A stretch of DNA of 46,213 nt from HGM13233 sp964478515. Its GTDB lineage: Bacteria > Bacillota > Clostridia > Oscillospirales > Ruminococcaceae. This document shows, piece after piece, positions 34,694 through 42,993 of the stretch. The notes beneath the pieces were generated by a model. It was not told where the DNA came from and made no database searches. It was given only the letters and a program-made list of their open reading frames with translations. Position numbers and translations under genes: made by a program. Location of the stretch: NCBI GenBank assembly GCA_964478515.1, contig CAYZIL010000018.1, positions 1-46,213 of the forward strand, in the 5' to 3' direction. Numbering within the stretch: the first letter of the stretch is position 1; every line of letters starts with the position of its first letter.

Positions 34694-35393
34694 TCCCTAC
34701 ACTGTACTCGGTGTAAGCAAAAGCGCCACCGACGAGCAGGTAAAAGATGCGTACCGCGAACTTGCGCGCAAGTATTCCGGCGACAGCTACGAAAACAGCC
34801 CCCTGTCGGACCTTGCCAACGGCAAAATGCAGGAGATTAACGACGCCTACGACCAGATAATGGCCGAGCGCCGCGTCGGCGCGGCACAGCAGCAAAGCGC
34901 CGCGCAGCAGCAAAGCGCCGGACAAACCTCGTCCACTAACAGCGGCGCCGCATACAAGGCCGGCACCGCCTACGCCGAACGCACCACCTACGCCGACAAC
35001 AGCACTGGCCCGTCGTTCGCCGACGTGCGCAGCGCGCTCAACCGCAACGATATTTCGCGCGCCGAACAGCTGTTGGGCGCCATGCCCGCCTTCCAGCGCG
35101 GCGGCGAGTGGAACTATTTGATGGGGCGCGTCGCCTACGCCAAGGGCTGGCTAAACGACGCCGCCAACTACTACAACACCGCGCTGCGCTACGAGCCCAA
35201 CAACAGCGAGTACAACAGCGCCGTGCAAGCTCTCAACACGCGCCGCTCCGGCAATTACAATCCCTACACCCGCGGCTACAACACCAACCAGCAAATGGGA
35301 CAAAACTGCTCCGGCTGCGACGTCTGCTCCTCGCTGATTTGCGCCGACTGCTGCTGCGAGTGCATGGGCGGCGACCTTATTCGCTGCTGCTGA
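34686..35393 (+). CDS. J-like protein lacking HPD, with Cys-rich tail
   Basis: A 235-residue protein. Residues 3-62 match a J domain (PYTVLGVSKSATDEQVKDAY, AYRELARKY, EINDAYDQI), but the HPD tripeptide needed to stimulate Hsp70 is replaced by SGD at 31-33. A Q/S/A linker with a duplicated AQQQSA follows. Then comes a helical TPR-like stretch (FADVRSALNRNDISRAEQLL, WLNDAANYYNTALRYEPNN), and a C-terminal tail with ten cysteines in the last 30 residues. It overlaps the DUF5685 gene and is followed 1 base later by a membrane-protein gene. It may be a scaffold or metal-binding protein rather than a true Hsp70 co-chaperone. Confidence 0.85.
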   Translation: MTNPYTVLGVSKSATDEQVKDAYRELARKYSGDSYENSPLSDLANGKMQEINDAYDQIMAERRVGAAQQQSAAQQQSAGQTSSTNSGAAYKAGTAYAERTTYADNSTGPSFADVRSALNRNDISRAEQLLGAMPAFQRGGEWNYLMGRVAYAKGWLNDAANYYNTALRYEPNNSEYNSAVQALNTRRSGNYNPYTRGYNTNQQMGQNCSGCDVCSSLICADCCCECMGGDLIRCC

Positions 35394-35394
35394 G

Positions 35395-35940
35395 ATGAGA
35401 AACAGTAAAACCCTGCCGCTGGCACTCGGCGGCGTCTTCACCGCTGTGAGCGTGGCGCTGATGTTTTTCGGCTCGCTTATCCCCTTCGCGACCTTTACGG
35501 TGCCGGCCATTGCCAGCTTGTGCATAACATATATGATGCTGGAATTCGGCACTGCCACGGCGATGCTGGTCTACGCGGCAATTTCGCTGCTGTCGCTGCT
35601 TTTTGTGCCCGACAAGGAGATAGCGGCGCTGTTCGTCAGCTTTTTCGGCTACTACCCGGTGGTAAAATGCCTGTTTGAAAAGCACCTTGCCACCCCGCTG
35701 TGCTGGGCCGCCAAGGCCGCCGTTTTCAATGTTTCCACCGTACTGATGTACTGGGTCATTACCCGCGTTTTTATTGTCGAGTCCGTGCGGCAGGATTTTG
35801 CCGAATATGCCGGCTGGATGTATATAGCGCTGCTTGTCTGCGGCAACATCATGCTTGTCGTGTTCGACATCGGTCTGAGCAAGCTAATTTGGGCCTATCT
35901 GCGCCACTGGCGCGAAAAGCTGTTCAAGTCTGTCAAGTAA
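35395..35940 (+). CDS. Membrane protein, possibly ECF S-component-like
   Basis: A 181-residue protein with about five hydrophobic helices. The N-terminal LALGGVFTAVSVALMFFGSL and the small size resemble substrate-binding (S) components of ECF vitamin transporters, but no defining substrate motif is seen. Its ATG follows the J-like gene's stop with one base between (TGAGATG), so the three genes DUF5685, J-like protein and this one form one coupled unit. The tail is basic (RHWREKLFKSVK). Function is unknown. Confidence 0.7.
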   Translation: MRNSKTLPLALGGVFTAVSVALMFFGSLIPFATFTVPAIASLCITYMMLEFGTATAMLVYAAISLLSLLFVPDKEIAALFVSFFGYYPVVKCLFEKHLATPLCWAAKAAVFNVSTVLMYWVITRVFIVESVRQDFAEYAGWMYIALLVCGNIMLVVFDIGLSKLIWAYLRHWREKLFKSVK

Positions 35941-35966
35941 GACAAAGCTGTTTACAAACTGGCGCG

Positions 35967-36221
35967 CTACTTTTTTATTGTCATGCCGACGCACATGCCC
36001 AGCAGCATGCCCATACTGATACCCACCGCCAGGTTTACAACGCCGGTGGTCCCCAGCGCAACTCCCAAGCACATGCCGACGCACATGCCGTCTGTCATGT
36101 GGTTTTCTCCGGCGTCCTCGTCAGACGCCGTTTTCTTTTTCTTCGCGTGGTTTGCAAAAAGCAACGCGACGCAAATGCCGATAGCGACCCAGGGCAGCGC
36201 CGATGTCAAAAAATCTTTCAT
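35967..36221 (-). CDS. Small membrane protein with glycine-zipper-like helices
   Basis: An 84-residue protein. One helix lies at about residues 9-26 and is followed by KKKK and an acidic stretch. The C-terminal half is rich in Gly and Met, with repeated GM-C-G-M patterns (MCVGMCLGVALGTTG; GISMGMLLGMCVGM), suggesting tightly packed or oligomerising helices. A start at 36221 (MKDFL) was chosen over one eight codons earlier. No family was recognised. Confidence 0.6.
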   Translation of the reverse strand: MKDFLTSALPWVAIGICVALLFANHAKKKKTASDEDAGENHMTDGMCVGMCLGVALGTTGVVNLAVGISMGMLLGMCVGMTIKK

Positions 36222-36281
36222 TTCTCTATTGCTTTCTCTGTGCAAAAGAACACAGTCTTACCGGAATTTCGTTTGCGGCGC

Positions 36282-36923
36282 TCACACCATTACCGCGTTC
36301 AAAACTCCGTGCAGCAGCATTGTGATATAGCAGTTTTTACATTTCAGCCGCACAAAGCCGAGCACGGCGCCGTATACCATACCCGCCGCGAGTTTGCTCA
36401 GCACCGCAAACCAGTTGCCCGCTGCGAGCTGCGGCAGAACATAGCCCAAATGCCACACAGTAAACAGAATTACGCTGCAAAAATATGTATATTTTTCCTT
36501 GTCAAACACGCTGTTAAGCCTGTTCCACAAGTAACCTCTGAAAACTAATTCCTCAAAAATCGGGGTGACGATGCTGCCGTACAGCAGCAAAAAAATCTCC
36601 TTGACGTCTCCGGAAAAATTTGACGGCACACAAATAAGAAAAACCGCCGCGGCGACCGTAACAATAATATAAAATTTACCGAAGTGTTCCGGAAATACCG
36701 ACAGCGGCACTTTTTGCAGCTTTGCGTACAGCAATACCACGCCGCTGAGTACTATCATGACGGTCATAGTCGTCATTCGCGCGGCAAAAGGCGTGTTAAC
36801 GACAAAGTTCTTAGCTACACTTTCAAAAAACATAAGCAGCAGTTGAAGAACTATTATGACCGCCGCAGCCTCGGCAAGAACTTTTCCTCTTGTCATTTTG
36901 TTTTGTCCTGTTTCCAAAGCCAT
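36282..36923 (-). CDS. CPBP-family intramembrane protease
   Basis: A 213-residue membrane protein of the CAAX protease/bacteriocin-processing (Abi) family, with about six to seven helices. The catalytic motif 1 EELVFRG (EExxxR) is intact, and motif 2 has His in VILFTVWHLGYV. Motif 3 near the C-terminus (MLLHGVLNAV) supplies another His and Asn. Such proteins cleave or process membrane peptides, or give bacteriocin immunity. AAAGGG precedes the ATG. It is 49 bases downstream of ruvX and may be co-transcribed with it. Confidence 0.88.
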   Translation of the reverse strand: MALETGQNKMTRGKVLAEAAAVIIVLQLLLMFFESVAKNFVVNTPFAARMTTMTVMIVLSGVVLLYAKLQKVPLSVFPEHFGKFYIIVTVAAAVFLICVPSNFSGDVKEIFLLLYGSIVTPIFEELVFRGYLWNRLNSVFDKEKYTYFCSVILFTVWHLGYVLPQLAAGNWFAVLSKLAAGMVYGAVLGFVRLKCKNCYITMLLHGVLNAVMV

Positions 36924-36971
36924 TTTTGCCCTTTCACTTGTGCGCCAGGCGACGCAAGCGTCGCGGCGCTT

Positions 36972-37400
36972 TTACTTTTCGCCGTGGTTGCGGCGAAAAG
37001 CAAGGTAGCTGTCGAGTATCACCGCGGCCGACGCTGAGTCTATTGTGCCCTTGCGCTTTTTGCCGCGGGTGTTCGTTTCGTTCATGTAGCCTGCCGCGGT
37101 TTTGGTTGTGCCGCGCTCGTCCCACAGCTTTACCGGCACGTCGGGCAACTGCTCTTGCAGCAGCTCGGCGACGCGGGTGCAAAGCTCGGCGCGCTCGCCG
37201 CGCGTGCCGTTCATGTTTAGCGGCAGTCCCACCACCACCTGGCCCACCTGCCGCTCGCGCGCCGTCGCGGCTATCTGTTCCACTGTGCCGGCGACGCTGC
37301 GCTCGGTTATCATCTGCAGCGGTGACGCGAGCATTTCCGCGCTGTCGCACGCCGCAAGTCCGGTGCGCACATCCCCGTAGTCCACAGCCAATATTTTCAT
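36972..37400 (-). CDS. ruvX: Holliday junction resolvase-like RuvX (YqgF)
   Basis: A 142-residue YqgF-type RNase H-fold nuclease, involved in 16S rRNA 5' processing and possibly Holliday junction resolution. Motifs are LAVDYGDVRTGLA (first catalytic Asp), VVVGLPLNMNGT, LWDERGTTK and IDSASAAVILDSYL. The ATG at 37400 follows AGCAGGTG. The in-frame extension upstream encodes an unrelated Arg-rich stretch and was not included. Confidence 0.93.
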   Translation of the reverse strand: MKILAVDYGDVRTGLAACDSAEMLASPLQMITERSVAGTVEQIAATARERQVGQVVVGLPLNMNGTRGERAELCTRVAELLQEQLPDVPVKLWDERGTTKTAAGYMNETNTRGKKRKGTIDSASAAVILDSYLAFRRNHGEK

Positions 37401-37600
37401 ATTCACCTGCTCTTTTCCGTAATATCTTCGGCGCGCAAGTCGCCGAACTGCCTTGGAGCGGCAGTTGAAAGCACTGCATTTGCGGGGCAATCTGCGCTTG
37501 CAGGCGCGGCGTTGCCGCGCGCGCCGCCAAACACCGTGTTTTTAAGTTTACCACAAAGCCGCCTTCAATGAAACCGTTTTTCTTCGGCGGCGCGGCGCTC

Positions 37601-38317
37601 TCACTTTTTTCTCAGCACTATCGCGACAAAACTAAGATATTTGCCACCGCCGGCCGCCATAGACCTGCGGTCGGAAACGGCGTAATCGTTGTCCTGCCGC
37701 AGCCAGTCGTCCCAGACCTCTTTGTTGCTTTGCATCTCGCCCAGCGACACAATTTCGGCGCCGCTGCTTTGGCTCACCAGCGCGCGCCAGTAGTCGGCGT
37801 CGTGAAGGTATTCCAACTGCTCCGGCGTCCAGGACAGCAGCAACTCCGGTGGCAGTGAGTCGTGGCAGTCTTTTTTCATTCCCGGCACGGCAACATAGAT
37901 ATACCCGCCCTTTTTTACAAACGGCAGCAGCTTGTCGTCCAAATAATTCGGGTCGCGGCCGAAATAGTTGTAAGAGTCGGTGCAGACGACGGCGTCAAAA
38001 GTGTCCCTTTCAAAGGGAAGGTCTGTGGCGTCCGCCTTGACAGCGCGCAGCTGCTGCCGCGACAGGCCCACACCGTCAAAAAAGCTTTGAACCTGCTTCG
38101 GGTCGCTCCACAAGTCGGCGGCAAAGACAGTAAAGCCGTACTCTTTTGCCAAAAACATGCTTGTCAGACCCTGGCCGCTGCCAAGGTCGCAGACTACGCC
38201 TTTTTCAGCTATCAAGTTGCCGCTCAGCAATTCCTCTGTCAGTTTCAGCGGGTTGGGGCCCATTATCATCGACATATATTCGGCAGTTTCGTACTTTTTA
38301 CTCAGTTTATATTCCAT
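37601..38317 (-). CDS. SAM-dependent methyltransferase
   Basis: A 238-residue class I methyltransferase. Motif I is VCDLGSGQGLTS, motif II AADLWSDP and motif IV DAVVCTDSYNYFG; a GGYIYVAVPG strand follows. It resembles the cyclopropane-synthase/UbiE-like small-molecule methyltransferases; substrate is unknown. GGGAGG lies about 12 bases before the ATG. It follows rsgA by 8 bases and ends the tetR-rsgA operon. Confidence 0.88.
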   Translation of the reverse strand: MEYKLSKKYETAEYMSMIMGPNPLKLTEELLSGNLIAEKGVVCDLGSGQGLTSMFLAKEYGFTVFAADLWSDPKQVQSFFDGVGLSRQQLRAVKADATDLPFERDTFDAVVCTDSYNYFGRDPNYLDDKLLPFVKKGGYIYVAVPGMKKDCHDSLPPELLLSWTPEQLEYLHDADYWRALVSQSSGAEIVSLGEMQSNKEVWDDWLRQDNDYAVSDRRSMAAGGGKYLSFVAIVLRKK

Positions 38318-38325
38318 TGTTCGCT

Positions 38326-39402
38326 TTACCTCCCGCGATTCGCCTTGTTTATTTTGGAAATAAGTTTCGTGCGCTCTCTTTTAGCGGCAAGATAGCCGGC
38401 TGTGTTTGCCGCGTATTCGTTTTCGGCCTTTAATTTTTGGTACGAGGCAACGCGCTGCGCGCTCAATGTTCCGCCGTCGAGCGCCGCGCGCACGGCGCAG
38501 CCGGGCTCGCCGGTATGGGTGCAGTCGCTGAAGCGGCAGTCCGTGGCAATCTTTTCAATATCCTCAAACGCTGCGTCTATGCCTTTGTCCGCTTCCCGCA
38601 TGCCCAACTCGCGCATACCCGGGGTGTCGACGACCAGCGCGCCGCCGGGCAGCCGAAACATTTCGCGGTGAGTCGTGGTGTGCTTGCCGCGGTCTTTTTT
38701 GCGCAAACCGTCGGTGCGCAGCTGACTTTCGCCCAAAAGCCGGTTTATCAGCGTCGACTTGCCGGTTCCGGACGAACCCACAAAGACCACCGTCTTGCCC
38801 GGCGTGAGGTAGGACGCAAGCTGCGAGCAGACGTCGGGCGCAAACGCCGAGCAGACAACAATATCAACGCCGGCGGCTATACTGCCGAGTGCGGCGCGTT
38901 TTTCGGCAATGTCGCCGCAAAGGTCGGCTTTGGTCAGCACTATTACCGGCACGGCGCCGCTGTCCCAGCTAAGTGCCAAGTACCGCTCCATTCGCCGCAA
39001 ATTAAAGTCGTTATTCAGCGACATACACAAAAACGCCGTGTCAATATTCGCGGCCACGACCTGTTCGCCGCTCTGCGTCCCCGCCGCTCTGCGCAAAAAA
39101 GCGCTGCGCCGCGGCAACAGGCGGTACACCACGGCCTCGCCGTCTGTCGGCGTAAACATGACATAATCACCCACTGCCGGGAATGCTGCGGGCTCCAGCG
39201 CCGCATGGCGAAATTTGCCGCTAACCCGCGCGCCGAACTCGCCGCGCTCGCAAACAAGCGTAAACGCTCCTTTTTGCTGCGCAACGACTCTGCCGAGCAT
39301 TTCCTCGGGATACTGCTGCGCAAACTCAGCAAAATGTGCGTCCACCAGCCAACCGCCGCGGGTGTCGCACCGGTGTGTTTCACTCAAAAGTTCTGTCTTC
39401 AT
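38326..39402 (-). CDS. rsgA: Ribosome small-subunit biogenesis GTPase RsgA
   Basis: A 358-residue circularly permuted GTPase that checks 30S maturation. The N-terminal OB fold (about residues 25-100) is followed by permuted G motifs: G4 VLTKADL, G1 GSSGTGKST, then G3 DTPGM. The C-terminal zinc site is CRFSDCTHTGEPGC. The ATG at 39402 lies inside the end of the tetR gene (23-base overlap), with GGGAG further upstream. Control of a ribosome-assembly GTPase by a TetR repressor is unusual; the overlap may simply reflect compaction. Confidence 0.94.
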   Translation of the reverse strand: MKTELLSETHRCDTRGGWLVDAHFAEFAQQYPEEMLGRVVAQQKGAFTLVCERGEFGARVSGKFRHAALEPAAFPAVGDYVMFTPTDGEAVVYRLLPRRSAFLRRAAGTQSGEQVVAANIDTAFLCMSLNNDFNLRRMERYLALSWDSGAVPVIVLTKADLCGDIAEKRAALGSIAAGVDIVVCSAFAPDVCSQLASYLTPGKTVVFVGSSGTGKSTLINRLLGESQLRTDGLRKKDRGKHTTTHREMFRLPGGALVVDTPGMRELGMREADKGIDAAFEDIEKIATDCRFSDCTHTGEPGCAVRAALDGGTLSAQRVASYQKLKAENEYAANTAGYLAAKRERTKLISKINKANRGR

Positions 39403-39976
39403 AGCGCTTAAAATGCTCCCTGAGTGTTTTTTCGAGCTTTTCGGGGTCGGCGCCGCCGTCGTACATACTGTAAAAAAGAAACATCGGCCCGTAAAACTCC
39501 GCCGCGGCGTCCAGCGCCCTGTCAGGGTCACGAATAAACTGCGCAAACAGGTCCGCAGTATATCCCAGCGGCCCGCTGCAGATATATTGTTGGTAGAGCG
39601 CAGACATTTCCGCGCTGCGGTACTGCTCCAGCGTCAGCAGCCGCCGAAAACTGCACGCAAACGGATTCTGCGTCCAGTAGCGGTATTGGTCGGCGGCAAA
39701 CGCGGTAACGTCGCTGAGCGGTACGCCGGTATAGGCCTTTCGGCTAATCTTAAGCGGCTGCGGCGGCAGCCGGTGTGCGTCGGCTCGCAGCGCGTCTTCC
39801 CTTTCCATGCGCGCAACTATCTGCTCAAAAATGTCCCGCTTGCTTTTGTAGTGCTTGTAAAGCGCGGCCTTACTCAGCGACAGCTGCGCGGCGATGTCGC
39901 GAACAGACACGGCCTCGTAACCGTTTTGGGCAAACAGACTCAGCGCCGCTTGCAAAATATTCTCCCGCGTGTCCAT
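39380..39976 (-). CDS. TetR-family transcriptional regulator
   Basis: A 198-residue regulator. The N-terminal helix-turn-helix (residues 5-50: ILQAALSLFAQNGYEAVSVR, DIAAQLSLSKAALYKHYKSK) is typical of TetR. The C-terminal ligand domain has no recognised ligand. The start at 39976 follows AAGGGAC; a start 12 codons earlier is less likely. The message has a leader of about 150 bases from the promoter at 40135-40163, whose operators suggest autorepression. rsgA and the methyltransferase follow in the same transcript. Confidence 0.9.
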   Translation of the reverse strand: MDTRENILQAALSLFAQNGYEAVSVRDIAAQLSLSKAALYKHYKSKRDIFEQIVARMEREDALRADAHRLPPQPLKISRKAYTGVPLSDVTAFAADQYRYWTQNPFACSFRRLLTLEQYRSAEMSALYQQYICSGPLGYTADLFAQFIRDPDRALDAAAEFYGPMFLFYSMYDGGADPEKLEKTLREHFKRYEDRTFE

Positions 39977-40115
39977 GTAAAGTCCCTTCGTAAAAAAACG
40001 TCCCGTCCCCAAGACGCCGCTGTTTGTTCTGTTACGTCCCTAACTGAGCAAAGCTCGCCCAAGAGCTGCGCCCGGCACGAGAAAAAGCATTTCACGCCGG
40101 CAGCCGCCAGATTAG

Positions 40116-40156
40116 GTGAACGGTCGGTTACTGTATTATAGTTAACGGTCGTTCAC
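40116..40156. promoter_or_regulatory. Paired TetR-type operators
   Basis: Two 16-base sites, GTGAACGGTCGGTTAC (40116-40131) and GTTAACGGTCGTTCAC (40141-40156), share the core AACGGTCG and form a larger near-palindrome with GTGAACG/CGTTCAC ends. One fills the promoter spacer and the other lies at the start of transcription. Confidence 0.7.
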
Positions 40157-40163
40157 TTGTCAA
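40135..40163 (-). promoter_or_regulatory. Perfect consensus promoter for tetR operon (TTGACA-17-TATAAT)
   Basis: On the minus strand, TTGACA (40158-40163) and TATAAT (40135-40140) both match consensus exactly, with a 17-base spacer filled by a TetR-type operator. It should be very strong when the repressor is released. Confidence 0.85.
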
Positions 40164-40270
40164 GCAAATAATTAGCGCCGGGCGGCCAAAAGGCCGAGCG
40201 ACGCGCTGTTTTAGACAATTATTCTCTGCCGGCCGTAAAGGCCGCATTGGCGCGCTGTCAGCGGCAAACA

Positions 40271-40840
40271 TCAACTGATGCTCACCGGCACACTGCACAG
40301 CGGCAACATTGCCAAGTTAGTCAGACCGCAAATTTCCCCCTCATACACGCAGCGAAGTTCCGGCAGGTCGCAAAAATCCTGCGGCCGCATAAGCGACGGC
40401 GCTTTGGGAAGCTCAGCCGCGCCGGTGCTGGTCAAAACCTCGGCGACAAACTGAGAGCAGAAATAATGATACTCCTTCTCACTCTCAACACCCATGCGGC
40501 AATAAAACAGGCCGGCAGCGGAATATCTGTATTGTTCCTTGACGGCCAGCATGCCGTCTATTTTGCGCCTGACTTTTTCGTGCACGCCCTGTGTTACCGG
40601 CAACGCCAGCAGCATGCAGGGCATGTAGCGGTGATTGTCAAAATATCCTTTTTTTATGTTCTCGCGCACCAGCCCCGCCGGCAGCGGAAAGCGGACATAC
40701 CTGCGCGCAAAGCTGCAAAGAGTTTTCAGTTCGCCGTCGTAGGCAATAGAGGCGTGGGTGTACTTGTCGCCTGTAGACTCGCCAATTGCCTTTGATACCA
40801 GCGTCTGCGAGCGGGTCAAAAGTATATAGACATATTTCAT
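40271..40840 (-). CDS. Permuted papain-like (YiiX/NlpC-P60-type) cysteine hydrolase
   Basis: A 189-residue cytoplasmic protein. Its probable catalytic His comes first (KYTHASIAYDGEL, about residue 28) and its Cys later (YFCSQFVAEVL, about 129). This permuted order marks the YiiX/LRAT-like branch of the NlpC/P60 clan, whose members hydrolyse or transfer acyl or amide groups rather than cut peptidoglycan. No signal peptide is seen. AGGGAA is upstream of the ATG at a long spacing. The gene stands alone between the TetR promoter and an empty 340-base region. Confidence 0.78.
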   Translation of the reverse strand: MKYVYILLTRSQTLVSKAIGESTGDKYTHASIAYDGELKTLCSFARRYVRFPLPAGLVRENIKKGYFDNHRYMPCMLLALPVTQGVHEKVRRKIDGMLAVKEQYRYSAAGLFYCRMGVESEKEYHYFCSQFVAEVLTSTGAAELPKAPSLMRPQDFCDLPELRCVYEGEICGLTNLAMLPLCSVPVSIS

Positions 40841-41182
40841 TATTTTTCATTCCCTTCGCTCAGCCCAGCGTCTGTGTATTCGTTAATTATAAGCTTTTGC
40901 AAACGCCGCGTCCACCTTTTTCTGTGGTATTCTCAGACACCATTGGGCCGAAATTGGCGTCAATCTCTTGAATTCGGGCGTTTTCCCACGAACCGAATCC
41001 TTGCCGAACAGCACTTTCACGCGGCGCGCGCAAAGCTCCGGCAAGGCCGAAAATACCGGCCTGCACCCTGCCGTGCCGGCAGGTTTGCCGCCCCGAAAAA
41101 GTGCGGCAGCGCCTGCCGCAAGCACAAAAAAGTATCAGTGTTGCCCGCGGCAGCCGCTGCGGCCGTAAGCCCCCAAAAATAA
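40841..41182. other. Intergenic region without a recognisable gene
   Basis: About 340 bases of mostly GC-rich sequence with small open frames on both strands. No ribosome site plus recognisable protein was found. The words CCTGCACC and TGCCGGC occur here and near 27130, which may be chance. Confidence 0.35.
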
Positions 41183-41815
41183 TTATTCTGTCAGCGCGTC
41201 CGGCCGTCCGGACTGAAGCGCGGAAATATTGCGTTTTATTTTTTCTTTCGGCCAATCCCACCAGCGCAGCGACTGCAAGCGCGCTATTACGTCGTCGTCA
41301 AAGCGCCGGCGTATCGGTCTTGCCGGCACACCGGCGACGATGGTATAGGCGGGAACGTCGTGAGTGACTACCGCGCGCGCGCCGACGACAGCGCCGTTGC
41401 CGATGCTCACGCCGGCAAGGATAACAGCCCCAAACCCAATCCAGACGTCGTTGCCCACTACTATGTCGCCCTTGTTGTCCCAGGCCGACGCCACGTCGCT
41501 TTTGTCCAGTTGCCACTCCTCGAAAAATATCGGGAAGGTGTAGGTGGAAAGCGAGCTGAGCGAGTGGTTGGCGCTGTTGAATAAAAATTTTGCGCCGCAG
41601 GCTATCGAGCAAAATTTGCCTATTACCAATTTGTCGCGGTTTACCGGGTAATGGTAAAGGACGTTGTTCTTTTGAAAATCGAGCGGGTCGTTGACGAAAT
41701 CGTTGTAAATTGTATAGTCCCCCACCGTCACCGCGGGGTCGCTGACAACGCTTTTCAAATATACTGTCTGTTTGTCCCCACTGCGGGGATATATTTTATC
41801 TGCCGGAACAGCCAT
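41183..41815 (-). CDS. Vat/CatB-type hexapeptide-repeat acetyltransferase
   Basis: A 210-residue left-handed beta-helix acetyltransferase of the xenobiotic acyltransferase (XAT) group. It has the family loop GKFCSIACGAKFLFNSANHS, whose His is catalytic, the STYTFPIF segment, and hexapeptide repeats IVVGNDVWIGFGAVILAGV and IGNGAVVGARAVV. XAT members acetylate streptogramin A or chloramphenicol, but many chromosomal copies have other or unknown substrates. GGAGG is 6 bases before the ATG. Resistance should not be assumed without testing. Confidence 0.88.
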   Translation of the reverse strand: MAVPADKIYPRSGDKQTVYLKSVVSDPAVTVGDYTIYNDFVNDPLDFQKNNVLYHYPVNRDKLVIGKFCSIACGAKFLFNSANHSLSSLSTYTFPIFFEEWQLDKSDVASAWDNKGDIVVGNDVWIGFGAVILAGVSIGNGAVVGARAVVTHDVPAYTIVAGVPARPIRRRFDDDVIARLQSLRWWDWPKEKIKRNISALQSGRPDALTE

Positions 41816-41978
41816 ATTGTCCTCCGTATTTTTATTGTTTTAAGTCTGCCCCGGCTATGACAATGCAGCGTTTCATCCCTGTCACCTCTGTGTGTTTTTG
41901 CGGCGTGCCTTCGGCAGCCGTTTTGCGTCAGCGCGCTTGCGCAAAGAGGCCGCGTGAATTTTCAAAAAATTACTATAT

Positions 41979-42449
41979 TTATCGGTCTGTCTGCCGCACG
42001 CAGGCTCTGACAAACTTCAGCGGTACGTCCATGCGTTTTGCCGCTTGCTCTTCGCTCATGCCGCTGTCCAAAAAACGCCGACAGACAGCCTTCATATTCT
42101 CGCCGACTTCTATAATATGTCCGTCCGGGTCGAAAAAACGGACCGCCCGCTGTCCCCAGCGGTGCTCTTTTACCGGGTGCAGATAATTGACGCAAAGCGA
42201 CTCAAGCTTTTGCGCAAAGGCGTCAAAATCATCCTCCTCAAAATACAGTTCCGCGTCCGTGCCGCCGTAAGCAACGCTGTCAACGCCGGTAAAACCCTTC
42301 CAGCTCGACTCGCTTTGCAAGCACACCCCGCCGCTGAGCGTAACGTTAGCGCCGAAGTCCTGCACGACGCGCAGGCCCAGTGTGTCGCGGTAAAACTGTT
42401 TTGAGCGCTCAATGTCGCCCACCACCAGCAGCGGATTTTTGAATTTCAT
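41979..42449 (-). CDS. VOC-family (glyoxalase/bleomycin resistance) protein
   Basis: A 156-residue protein. The first 115 residues form a VOC domain (NPLLVVGDIERSKQFYRDTL; ELYFEEDDFDAF; RAVRFFDPDGHIIEVGE, ending with the metal-type Glu). An added tail of about 40 residues (MSEEQAAKRMDVPLKFV) resembles an HTH-like helical segment. Members bind metals and small molecules, acting as lyases, dioxygenases or drug-binding proteins. Its ATG overlaps the stop of the upstream kinase gene (TAATG), so translation is coupled. Confidence 0.85.
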   Translation of the reverse strand: MKFKNPLLVVGDIERSKQFYRDTLGLRVVQDFGANVTLSGGVCLQSESSWKGFTGVDSVAYGGTDAELYFEEDDFDAFAQKLESLCVNYLHPVKEHRWGQRAVRFFDPDGHIIEVGENMKAVCRRFLDSGMSEEQAAKRMDVPLKFVRACVRQTDR

Positions 42450-42952
42450 TATTTTTCACCGAAAGCTATTATTTTTGCCGCGGCCGCCGCCGCGCTGATG
42501 TTCGAAACGTCTATTTTTACTGTGTCAAGCGCCGCGTACTGCGGCAGGCGGGCGACGCTGCGCTCTATCACATCCTTCTGCCGCAGACCGGACGCCACGT
42601 CCGCTTGCAGCCGCTGCCGCAGCTGCCGCTCGTCGCAGACGAGAGAAAAGTTCTTCACCCTCGTGTCGCCGAGTTCCAGCCGGGAAAGCAGGCCGTCAAT
42701 AATTGCCTGCTCGTGCAGCACCCAGCAAAAGACAACGTTTTGAAAGGCGTCACAGCGCAAAAAGCTGTTGAGCAGGTAACAGATGTTGTCCGTAACCAGG
42801 CGCTTAGTCTGCGGCGTCAGCTGGAACGGGTGCATATCCCAGCACCAGTCGCCGTCGAGAAACACGCTGCGCGGCAGGGTGTTGTTAATTATTCGGCACA
42901 CGGTCGTTTTGCCGGCGCCCATTGTGCCGCCGACTATGTAAAGTGTTTTCAT
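42449..42952 (-). CDS. P-loop kinase-like ATPase
   Basis: About 167 residues. The P-loop GTMGAGKTT is at the N-terminus and is followed by SVFLDGDWCWDM, the pattern of small-molecule or nucleoside kinases and AAA-type phosphotransferases (D-G-D motif). The later half is helical with an Arg-rich lid (RQLRQRLQADVASGLRQKD). An alternative GTG at 42997 overlaps the stop of the GNAT gene (GTGA), but the ATG at 42952 has its own AGGAA. It lies between the GNAT and VOC genes in one operon. Substrate is unknown. Confidence 0.8.
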   Translation of the reverse strand: MKTLYIVGGTMGAGKTTVCRIINNTLPRSVFLDGDWCWDMHPFQLTPQTKRLVTDNICYLLNSFLRCDAFQNVVFCWVLHEQAIIDGLLSRLELGDTRVKNFSLVCDERQLRQRLQADVASGLRQKDVIERSVARLPQYAALDTVKIDVSNISAAAAAAKIIAFGEK

Positions 42953-42993
42953 TCTTTGTTCCTGCGGCTCTTCTGCTGCTTGCAGCTTGTCGC

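Noticed and set aside
40841..41182. Dispersed repeat shared with the region near 27130
   Set aside because: Only two short words (CCTGCACC and TGCCGGC) recur; this is expected by chance in GC-rich DNA.
41183..41815. Antibiotic resistance call for the Vat/CatB-type gene
   Set aside because: The family includes many chromosomal enzymes with other roles. The sequence alone does not show drug specificity.
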